Below, in pieces: positions 11,290 through 22,453 of a DNA stretch of 64,000 bases; the stretch's first letter is position 1, and every line of letters starts with the position of its first letter. Source of the DNA: Eutreptiella sp. 'Long Island Sound 2002' (taxonomy: Eukaryota; Euglenozoa; Euglenophyceae; Eutreptiales; Eutreptiaceae); assembly GCA_964036045.1 (NCBI GenBank), contig OZ038399.1, positions 24,732,221-24,796,220 of the forward strand. The letters are read 5' to 3'. The position numbers and the translations under genes were made by a program. The notes beneath the pieces were generated by a model, which saw nothing but the letters and a program-made list of their open reading frames with translations, made no database searches and was not told the origin of the DNA.

Positions 11290-11860
11290 AAATGCAAAAT
11301 TTATCATTTTTTTTATATTTTGACCACTCACAATGATTAAATATGCTATGTAAAGCATGTTTTACACCCTCTTTGTGTGTTTTTCACCCTATTTGGGTGT
11401 TGGGGGGTGGGTCCCAAGGGGGCTAGGGCACAACCTGCTTATGCAGTTTTCCAGCCTCGGCGGCTCAAAAATGGAAATTTCCGAAACTGATTTTTTTGAT
11501 ACTCGGACAATCCAAAAGGATGAAATATCCTATGTAAAGCATGTTTAGCCCCTCTTTATGTGTTTTGCACCTTATTGGGTGTTGGGGGGGGGGGGGGGTG
11601 TGGCTCCCAAGGGGGCTGGGGCACAACCTGCTAATGCAGTTTTGCCACCTCAAAAATGGAAATTTACGAAACTGATTTTTTTGATATTTTGACCATCCAA
11701 AATGCTCAAACATCCTATGTAAAGCATGTTTAGCCCCTCTTTATGTGTTTTTCCCCCTATTTGGGTGTTTTTTTTTGGGGGGGGGGGCGGGCTCCCAAGG
11801 GGGCTGGGGCACAATCTGCTTATGCAGTTTCCAGCATCGGCATCTCAAAGATCTCAAAGA
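11290..11860 (-). repeat. Satellite array of about 185-bp units (reverse orientation)
   Basis: TATGTAAAGCATGTTT occurs at 11347, 11531 and 11716, giving periods of 184-185 bp. Each unit contains tgcttatgcagtttt (or its variant), aaaaatggaaattt, a G-run of variable length and cccaagggggct. The same unit is found in the opposite orientation at 57828-58520, 59385-59950 and 62750-63340. No coding potential is seen. Confidence 0.85.
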
Positions 11861-13103
11861 TGGTTGTCCCTCTCCCCGGTTCGAGGTGCCTTGCCGAAGG
11901 CAATAAAATTTCACTTCAACTCCGTGAGCCACATACGTTTCTCGACCCTGTTTGTGCTTTTCGTGGCCAAGAATCAACAGTTTGGGGTTTTCTTTTGCTT
12001 TCTTTTTTGCATCAAAGCATATTTGCCACCGGAATCCATTCTCACCCTTACTGTTCTCCTTTGGTGCTTTCATTGTTTGTGCCGAACGCAAATTTAGGAA
12101 ACAATGGCTATGTTGGTACGTTGATGACCTATCTTGCCACTTTATTTTGAAGGGGGCACCACGAGTATCGTGTGCAAGTGCAGCCGCTTGGCGGCCTGGC
12201 TAGACCAAGGATTTGTAGTGTCTCTCCACCTGTGGGACAGAGTAGTAATGTGGCTGCCAAAGATGATTGCAAATGTGATGTCATATCTCTCGGGGACATT
12301 CGTTGTGCGCCAACACGGTGGGTTTTGGCACTTTTCCTGGGTTTTGTGAACTTTTGGTCCAATGCGCCAAAATTTTGTCCCGTTGGGGGGGGGTATGTGT
12401 GCCTCTAGAGGTAGCAACATATTATGTTGCAACCTCTAGAGGGTGTTATAGCAGTGGTATGTGGCCACAATCTACACTCATTTGGACTGTTAGGTACGCT
12501 TCAGCACGACACATCGTCTAGGCACTTCAATGTCTAGGGGAGCTGGAAAAAAGGTCTGCACAGGGGGGCTTGTCTGAGCCCCTTGAAGGAAGGCAGGGGG
12601 TTGGGTCTTCAAAGGGGCTCAGACGATCCCCATTCCACGCAATCCTTTTTTTTGAGCGGCCTAGTCCAATCTATGCTCCCCTGATTCCACCTCTTGTTTT
12701 GAGCCTCACTTTAATATTTATTTATTTTGTTTGTCTGCTTGTCATGCAAGAGGGCGTCCATCCAGTGGGAACCCAAAAGCCCTGCCGTTGTGTACTGCAC
12801 TGACCCAGCCCAAGCGAGCAAGGTCCTTCCCATCCAAAAAGGTCCTGGTTGGGCCATCCCGAAAAGGGTTCCTCTGCTACCCAAGGCACCAAAGGTTCAC
12901 CAATCTCTGCTTGCATTTTGTTATGTTACACGTTTTCTTGGCCCGCAGTTTTACTGACCAACACAGGGTGCGCAAGCAAAGTGCTTTGTTATTTCCCGAG
13001 CAACATCCAACCCCCGCCCCCTTCATACCCCCATTGCCACGTCATCCCCCGAGCCCCCTCCGTGTCACGCCTGATCCCATCGCTTGACTGCCTCTCACAA
13101 AGC
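11861..13103. other. Satellite edge and spacer; 5' flank of the large gene
   Basis: Bases 11873-11915 carry a boundary text (gaggtgccttgccgaaggca) that also flanks the arrays at 57770 and 62690, in the opposite orientation. The remainder holds short ORFs with no domain. It should contain the promoter and 5' UTR of the gene starting at 13104, but I see no diagnostic promoter element. Confidence 0.45.
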
Positions 13104-13505
13104 ATGGCATGTCAGCTTTTGTGGTGGATGCTGTTGCTGATGGTTGGTTCAACCGCCGTGACCTACTTTCCATCGGATGCCAACGTGCAATGGACGGGCC
13201 GCTACCAAGTCCAAGGGGACAACACCGTCCGCTTTGATCATCCTGGAACACAAGTGCGGCTGCGCACGTTTGGGGCGACCACAGTGGAGTTCCAACTGAG
13301 CCAGAAGTTCCCTGCGGGGGGGCAAGTGCCCCACTATTTTGAGGTGTACGTGAATGCGGAGCGCCCCATTGACATCAACTACCATTCCTTCTCAACAGAG
13401 GGGCAGGCGGATAGCACCCCATTCACCTACAGCCTCACCGGCCTCAGCGCGACCGAACCCCTCGATATTGTTCTGTACAAGTCCAGTGAGCCACAATGGA
13501 ATGCG
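13104..13505 (+). CDS. Exon 1: signal peptide and CE2-like N-terminal domain
   Basis: The start MACQLLWWMLLLMVGSTAV is a good secretion signal. VQWTGRYQVQGDNTVRF, then a beta-rich segment ending DIVLYK, fits the N-terminal jelly-roll of CE2-type SGNH esterases (WTGRI, FDHPGT, FEVYVN). The chosen donor GCG^GTCTTG is phase 0, but it repeats an EP-containing motif that exon 2 also supplies (SSEPQWNA versus AIAEPNYVTL). The true donor may therefore lie a little upstream. Confidence 0.65.
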
Positions 13506-16500
13506 GTCTTGTCCACCCTCGATGACATTGTTGCCGCATGCCATGTCTCTTGTTTGCTCCAGTGATGGTGCCTCTTGTGAGGTGCGCGCGGTGCAGGCGT
13601 GATTTCAGCCCAAGATCGGTAGGGCGATGGTAACAATGACTGTTGCCCAAAAGCGGTTACCGGCACTTAGCATCAGGAATGGGTGGCCAATTGTTGTGTT
13701 TGGGTAGAAATGACAATGTTGTGTTCGAGAAATTATGTGTGTGCGTTTGGGGGCTGCATGGGACATTGTGCATTGGAAAGTATCGGTGTTCAGCTCTACC
13801 AAAGCTCTGCCCAGTGGAGCGTCTCACATTTCCCCATTCCCCATCTGGCTTCGCCTGCGTCAGACCGATGTGCTTCCCCACAACCCACCGCTGGCGTCAA
13901 TTCCCGAGGGATGAGGTCCATGGAGTGGAGTGGACCGTTGTTGCATGCTAACCCCTTAAGCCACCGCGTCCCTGCCTGGAAAACGGGTGTAGTACATCAG
14001 TAAGTGACACGTGTACGAAAGCGTGCGTTGCGGCGCGCGGCACGAGTGAGGCACCCTCAGGGATCTGTCGTCATTCCCCCCCCCCCCCCCTCCCTCCCAC
14101 CACCAGCCCTTTCTGCAGCCTGTAATGTTGTTAGCCCAGCAGCAAGGCGATTACACTCGAACATTTGTTTGCTGCATTCGGTTGAGAACCTCGCAGCTTT
14201 CTGAATTTGATCATGGCCCCCAACACCAGCAGTTTAGGGTCTGGTTGAACTCTAGCGATTCAGTGAATTGTTCATCGTGCCCATAACCACCACCACCACC
14301 ACCACCACCACCGCCGCCGCCGCCACCACCACCACCACCACCACCACCACCACCACCACCACCATCACCACCACCACCACCACTGCACTGCCACCCCGCC
14401 CACAAGCCCAAACCCCGTTAACCAGGTTCCAAGCTCAAGTCCGTCCTCCACATCCTTCCCCCGCCCCCCAACTGCAAGGGGCTGCGGCCTGAAGGGGCAG
14501 CACCTGACGTGGGTTGATCGCGGCGCAACTATTCAGGGGGGCCGGCCTGTCAATGTGTTTGCCCAGATAAGGCCAGGATACGTAGCCAAGGACCCCCGCC
14601 TGGTGGTTGTTGGCGTGTTGGCATGTTGGCGTGAAGGATGGAGGCGTACCTACGCCCGGCATCCATGGAATTTGATGCCCCTTTGCGTACTCTTGTTTTC
14701 ATGGGGAGTGCTCTCATAAATACCCCCAAAGGGTGCTCCCCCGTCCCTCATGTGCCCCCCCCCCCCCCCACCCACACCCACACGTGGCATATGTGATGCT
14801 GCTTTGGTGGTGTCATCGGCCGCCCTCTGCAGACGCGATTTAGTGGCGGGTTTCCACTCTGCAAGAATTGGAGGGGGGGGGGGTAACCCGCTCGGTTTGA
14901 GACGTGACTCCAAGAACCAGCTCCTGGGTCCACGGTACTTTTCCTGTCACTCCACACGCACAGAATGGGGTTTTCATGGCTGTGGTGGATGTAGGGCAAC
15001 AGTTCAGGCGTGCAGGACCGACTTTGATGTGTTACATGACAGCACACGCACGTCCGTCCTTTGGTGTTCGTTTGGTGTCCATGTGTTTCACTGTGAGAAA
15101 GGAAAGGGCATACATTGTCTCCCACGGTACGGGGCTGCTCATGGTGCGCAGCAACCGAACCCCGGCTCCACGGCACCTTTTGGCTTGAAAGCACTGTCCA
15201 AGAACCACCCGCCGCTTCCGCAGCCACACAGAAGACAAACAAGTGCATTAAGCCAGATGTACCAACCGGCGGACCTACTCACGTTTCTGGTCCTTCTGGT
15301 CCAACCCCCCCCCCCATTTCCCGCCAACCGGCAACCAACCAACCAACCTTACAAGCCCCCCCCCCCCCACCAATACAATAATAATACGGAGGCCTTGTGC
15401 CAACTCCCCCCCCCCCCCCCCAACGGCATTTGCAACCGACAATAATCGCCCCCTCAACCGCGTTTGGTAACCCCCTGCAATGGCCTCCCCCAGCGCACAT
15501 TGCCGGTTCCTGGGCACGGGCGGTAGAAAGACAGTCTGTTGACTTGAAGATGGCTCAGAAATCGGGCCTGGACGGAAATTTTTCCAAAAAGATCTGTTCC
15601 CACGATACATACCTCAAAATGATCAGCCCCTCGTGGGGGTACCCACAGACCCACATCCCGAGCCCCTCCCAGACCGTTTCGGGCTGCCTGACGTTCGAGC
15701 CCTCAAGGGAGGGGGGGGGGGTTAGAAAAGGGACTCAAACGGCCCTCCACCCCCGCAAACCTTTTTCCTCCCACCCAAGAGCCTGAACCAGGGGCTCCTG
15801 ATTTTTGGAAGGCAGAACAAACCAATGGACTGAATCGCTGGTCTGTTGGGGTCCCCTGAGGCTTGCCCCGCTGATCAGCGCCGCCGTCAATGAGTGCGTG
15901 ACGCGTGGAGCCACAGTCACAGATGTGCAGTTGCACACGCAGTCGCCGGGTCCCTGTTTTTTTTCCCCACAGTCGCTGTGTGTAGCAGCCGTGGTCAAAC
16001 ATCCAACATCCACCACCAGTCACGTGTGAAGACACGCGATCGAGGGAGAAGGGTCAGCAAGCGTGTTCCGCACCGCTGATGCCCAAGTGTGAGGGAGAAT
16101 GCCGTTGCGCTTCTGGAACGCTGGATGAACCCGGTTGGCACAGATGCTCGTCAGTCTGAACGTCCTGTGAGCGGGCCTACGCCCCGTCGCGTCCGCTCAC
16201 GCCTCTAATTTCGCTTCGGGGGGGGTTTGGCAGCTTTTTTTGGCTGGGGCTTCAAGTCTGGATGGAGTTTCCAACACTGATCCGGGGTGTGCCAAGTGCT
16301 GCCACAGCCCTTGCAGGGGGGTCCCTCCTTCAGACCCCTCTTGCGGGCCTCTGAGGGTGGTGGCAGGTCGGGATGCTTGCGTTTGACTCCAAAGCATCCA
16401 GATATTTCTACCTCGTCCCCTGGTCGCAGGCCATTGCGGAGCCCAACTACGTGACGCTGCATCAAGTGACGCTCAGCGGCGGGGCCCTGCAGACCCCCGA

Positions 16501-19500
16501 CGCCCTCCCGGGCCGCCGCATTGAGTTCATCGGCGACACCGCCAGCAGTGGCTTCTGCAACCTGTGCCACGTCCAGCCCACGTTGGCCGACGCGGCCGCC
16601 GCGAGCCACTACGACTCGTGGGGGAGCCAAACGTGCCGCCTTCTGAACGCCGACTGCCACCACGTTGCTTGGACGGGGTTCGGGATGCTGGACCGCCGGA
16701 TGCCGGACGTTCATGAACGGACCCTAGCGACGGTATGTGTCTTGGTGTGCTTTTGCTCATAGACTTTGGCGCCTGCACTTAGTCATCGTCACTCATGCTT
16801 GTCCCACGCGTCAGCGTCCACCCCATGGGTACTCTCTTGACATGGTCGTTCCCATGGCACCTCTCCCACCTGTCCACAGGCATTTCGTGCACCCCTTCCC
16901 TCCCGTTGCAGAATACCCTGTGGCAACCCACATTTCAATGTCATGCATCCCACCAGGACCACCCCCTTGCCCTGGAGGGCACCCCAGTCCCGTTTCGAGC
17001 CCCCAAGGCCTGGTCTACGGGGTCACTCAGCAGCCGAAGCGCCAAACAGTGTTGGGGCTTGCTTGGGCATCGGGACTTGCCTGGGGGCGTCACTCCAATC
17101 TGCTTAGACGAAAAGGCTTGGCAAATAGGCGCATGTATACGCATGTGAACTCTGGGTCTTTGCCATGTGCCCTGCTTTGCGGGGATCCACTGTATCATAT
17201 GCTGGAGACGCCCACTTTCCCAAGCACAATCTTGAGTACTCTTTGAACTTCTGGAGTCAGTCAAAAAAAAAAAAGAAAAGGCTTGGCAAATAGGCGCTCA
17301 GGCTCTAGGGGCCTGGTGAGCGCCTCTGGTCAGCCCCTCTGCCCGGAGGGTCGGGTGGGCCACGGACCCGGCTGCTGGCCCTGGGGGACGTGGCTACCGC
17401 CTTCGGGCGCACGCGTGGAGTGCGTCGCGCCGACCCACTGCCCCTCAGGCTCCTGGAGGGCGGGTCAGGCCCTCGACCGGTGGGGTCGGATGGGGCACAG
17501 GGCCCAGCGGCTTGTTCCTTAAGGGGGTAAATCCATTGCAGGTTTATTCGGTTAACAATGTGTGAATAAGGCCCACAGCAGAAGGGAGTTCCTTAAGAGG
17601 AAGGGGGGGGGGATACGATACCGCCTTCGGGCACGCGTATGACTCGCGCCCCAGGTGCCTTCGGCGCTGGCACCGGGTCGTCACCCTCCCAAAAGCCATC
17701 AAAACGTTGAACACGTGTGGGACACCTCAGGATGCAACGCGTTGCACTTGGGAGTAGCAATCATCAACTGCAAGACAGCAACAGGGCGAACATTCCAAGT
17801 AGTTGTGCTCTAGTGCCCAGAGTATTTTCTAGGGCCCAATACCACGCTGCGCACGCACGTCCTGCACTGCACATGCGCTGTGCTCAAGGCGCCCTCTAAG
17901 GCCTGTCTTGTGTGCCACCTTGTGCCCTTATTGCCACACCAGCCGCCCGTTGGCAGAGGCCGCAACTCGAGGGTTCACAGTTTCACCTTCGGGTCAATGT
18001 GGTCTGGAGCTGAGCTTTGAGCACTTGATTGCAGAGAACAAGTTACAAGTCAAAGTTGCAGAGCTACTGTACCTCGCAAGACAAACAAGCGAGGCAAGGG
18101 GGGGGGGGTAGGTGCGTGCAATGCCCGGGGGAGCACAGGCTCCGTACAGCAGCTTTTTCTCTACACATTCCCTCCTTTGGTTTACAGCTTGTTGTTTCCA
18201 GCCGTGTCCCAGACTCGCCGTATTACAACCTGTGCCTCTTGCCTCAATTTTGGGCATTGGATTCCGTTGTAAACAGCACGTGCATTGCCACTCACCCACC
18301 GGCATACAGCAGGAGCAAGGTGGTTGGTGGTGCCTTGGGCATCCGCTGGGGGATCAGCTACAGAGCACTGTGGGGTCACTGGATCAGCATGGGTGTGGCC
18401 ACGAGCAAGAATCTCGGGCACTGCTCGCACCGGCAGGGACTGAGGTTAAGGAGGCAGCCGGGGGACACCGCCGGGGGAGGACATGGAGAGAGGGGATCCA
18501 CGCACTCATTCTGGTGCGCTATTGCACTCCTGGTGCATATGCAGGTGACGGACGGGACGGCAAACTGGGACTTCGCCACATGGGTCCCTCACGCGGTGGT
18601 GGTCAACATAGGCACCGATGACGATCTTGCGGGTAAAACAGCGGCAGACAGAGCGGCGTTTAAGGTGAAGTTCCTCATCCTTCCGTGTTTCTTCCTGCCC
18701 TGCCCCGAGCCAAGTACCCTCCCCCCCCCTTGTATTAGCTACGCCCTTGTCCAAGCTACAGTAGGCGTAGGGACCGTATTAATTTGGGACCTGATTTTAA
18801 TTCGGTACCAAACGTAGTGCAGCCACATAAGACATGGGTTTCGTGACGAATTTGCGAGTCACATAGAGTCATGGACACATTTGTTGTGAGTGTTTGCCCA
18901 CTTGAACCCACAGAGCGCCGATTTTGGGGATATTTGTGCATTATCTTCCCCTTGCTTGCACCAGCTCACCATGCAATCCTCTCTTTTTGAACCTGGGCTC
19001 CCAGTGTCGGTAGTTATATATGTGTCGCGTGCAAGCTACGCCCGTGTCCAAGCTACAGTAGGCGTAGGGACCGTATTAATTCGGGACTTTTGTGTAGCTT
19101 ATACAAGGGGGGGGGGGTATCTCTACCCATCCTCCCGCCAGCCACCTCCCCGTGTCTCAATTTCAATGAAACAGGAAGAAGGTGGGTCAGGTGCAGGCCG
19201 CGGCTTTGTGGCGACCGCGACCTATACCTATACCAGGCTGCCACTCCGCCCCTACTCCCCGTTAATCGAAAGCTGCGGCCTGGTCAGGTGGTCATGCGGA
19301 TGGCTGGTGGTGGTGGGTCTCCACTTGAACCCACGATCCCGGGGCATTCTACCCCCACCTCTGCTTCTGCAGAGACCATGGGCCAGGCGCCTTTTTGAAT
19401 GACAAGGGCGAGGGGTGCGGTGCAGTGTTCCGGCGCCTTTCAGTGTCATAGACGCCACACACGCCAAAGCGGACCAACAGGGCAACAAAGCAATTGCCCC

Positions 19501-19579
19501 CCCTCCCCACACACAGAGAGAGCAGGACGTAGGTATGTTGAACCTCGCAGTTTGAGCATGATTTAATTGTCTTGGGCGT

Positions 19580-19655
<76 letters not shown>

Positions 19656-22402
19656 AAGAGAAAGATAGCACCCCATCTTTTTGGCCTGACGCAAAGTTCG
19701 GTCGGCACTCGAATCTTTCAGTCTTCACATCCCTTGGTTTGACTACTTTTTCTGGGAGCCTGAATTGGCAGTTCGTTTCCCAGTACCCTGTATCGATTTC
19801 TGTGGTCAGTGGTGCTGATGTGCCTATCCCCCGAAGCTCATGGCGGGCAGCAGCACACAGAAAACAGCCAGCGATCCAGCACAGTCTCAGCATTTAATTT
19901 TTTTCCAGCTTGTGGCGTTCCATTCTTGTGAAGTCCATGGCAGGCAGTACAACACGCCAGCCCATCATGCTGCATGACGATAGGATTGCGGGCGCTTGCA
20001 CGCATGCGGGCACGCATGTGCGTCGCACGCACACACGCACACACATACACATCATTTGAGAATCGATTGCAGTCACCTGGTGGATGGCTCTGCTAATCGG
20101 TCAGCCTGCCGCAGCCTCCATCCACGCGTTCTGTTTCTGTCTGGCTCCTATCTGTTGTGGTGTGTGAACCAGATGTGTCTTGCTGAGTGTCAATTTGAAA
20201 GGCGCCTAGTCGCCCGTGGTCATGATCTCTATGACTGCATGGACCGCCTGACGAGAATTGAGCACTCAGCGCCTTTGTAGTGCCTGTTTGGCGCGTTTTA
20301 CATGTGTGTGTGTGTGTGTGTGTGGTGCTTCACGGAGGTCACGATGCATCCCCCACGATGCGTACCCATATCTGCCCATGTGCCTGTGCTGCAGAAAGGC
20401 GCCTATTGGCGGCGAACATGCTCTGTCTTGTTTCACGTTCCAACTGACGAGGTTTCTGGCACTCGGAACCTGAGTTGTGCCCGTTTGTCTTGCAATCGTG
20501 TGTGTGTGTGTGGGTGTATGTGTGTGTGTAAGCAAGGCAGTGCTACCCTTTCCGTCTCCACAGCTGACGCTCAGGCGGGCTGCAGCCGGACATGCTCCTC
20601 TTCTTGCACCTACAGAAAGGCGCCTATTGGCGTTGGACATGCTCTGTTTGTCTTGTCTGATGATCAACTGACGAGGAGTTTTCACTCGGCCAAAAACGCT
20701 TTGTGCTGTGCATTCGCAAATTGTGTGTGTGTGTGTGTGTCTGTGGTGGTGTTTGTGCTGCCATGGCGTGTGCCCTGTGTGTGTGTGTGTGTGTGCGTGT
20801 GCGGGTGTGGCTCGCAACGGCAGTGTGTATGTGCATGTGTGCGTCCGCACGAGCACACCGCAGTGTGTTTGTGTGCGTGCAGGAGGCGTGTATCTGCGCG
20901 TTCGCGTGCCTGCATGGCGGTGTGTGGGCGCGCGCGCGCGTGCGAATGGTCCTCTTCTGATCGTTCTTGTGGGGTTTCCCTTGGTAGCGCTCAGTGGCGG
21001 CCGCTGGTGCATGGTGGAGGGATGATGCATTGTCCCCTACTTTTGCTTGCCGCCAAGGGGCTAACTTGTCGGAAAGTGAGCATTCGGCACATGTGCCCCG
21101 GCCCCTCGTTGCAGGAACGGGGGGTGGGGCTAGCACCGGGGGGAGGGGGGGCTGCGAGCACGGTCGGTGGGTGTTGCGTGGTGCGTTGGGGGTGGGGAGT
21201 CCCCGGGGTCGCCTTTATGGGGCGGGTCAGGCTCACCATGGGGCCCACCGTGGGCTCCTCAGGATTGTGGTCAACCAAGTGGCCCAACAGCTCGCGGGCA
21301 TGACTGCTCGGTCACTGCCCGACGCCAGGCTGAGGGAGCCGAGATAGTGCGCGTTGTGGAGGCAGGGTGAAGAACCCCCCCTTTTTTTTTTGTCGAGGAC
21401 AGCGCCCAAGGACCATCTACCGTCAACCGCCAACCGCCAACTGCCAACTGCCAACCGCCACCATCCGCCAACCGCCAACCGCCAACCCTCTTTGTTGTAG
21501 CAAGGAACACTTGATCTCAGTAGTTCCGTTTCAACCTCTTCCCCCACCTCTGCCTCTGCCCCAACCTTCACCTCTACCCTCACCTTTACCTGCATCCTTT
21601 CCCCCGCGTTCTCAGCTGCTGTACCAGGAGTGGCTGCTGAACACGTCCATCTTCGACCCCGCCACCGCATTCTTCTTGGCCTGCGGACCGGTCGTGGACG
21701 ACTACTGCGCCGAGGTCCAGGACGTAGTGACCGCCCTCACCGACAGCGGCCGGACCGCCCATTTCCTGGACCAGCGCCATCTCCAGGGGGCGGCGTGCTG
21801 TGGGCGCCCGAGCGTTGCGGACCACACGCGGATGGCAGACCACGCGGCCGCGGACGTGGGGGGCACGCTGGGCTGGACGTACTACGGCCGTGCAGGTGTG
21901 GCTCCGGCGGCGGGTCCGCTGCTGTCGACACAATCCGACCCCTGGTCCTGCCGGCTGCGGCTGTGCCCGCTCCGTGTCCGCCTCCCAAGTGCCGTTGTGG
22001 TGTCGATCTGTCCCAAACCATCATTCAAGAGGGAAACTTGCTGCGCGGGCCCCGCGGGGCATCTTTTAGGCGTTTTTTGAACCAAGAGGGGGTGGGATCG
22101 TATGAGCCCCCCTTTCAAGGTTTTGTGTCAGGCCAATACGGGGGCAGGCGGTCTGCATGGGACCGACATGGGGACCAAAAACCAAAAGAAAAAACTGAAA
22201 AACGCATTTTTGGAATCAGCGCGTCGAGGGGCGTCAGAAAAAAGGGTCATTTGCCCCCTTTTTGATGAAAAAAAATTACAAACTATTTTCGCCAAAAAAA
22301 AAACGGCCGGAATCAAGGCCCCTGACGGAAAAGCCCCCTCCCCCCCCCCCCCCCCAGGGTGGCACAATAAGGTGCGTTCATGTAGACTTCTGTGGAAGCC
22401 CC

Positions 22403-22453
<51 letters not shown>

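Noticed and set aside
12100-12180. YVDD-like text (WYVDDL) suggesting a reverse transcriptase
   Set aside because: Only the four-residue motif matches. The flanking residues lack the hydrophobic strands and other RT blocks.
20266-21136. Long His/Thr/Val/Cys-rich frames on both strands
   Set aside because: They are translations of (GT)n/(AC)n microsatellites.
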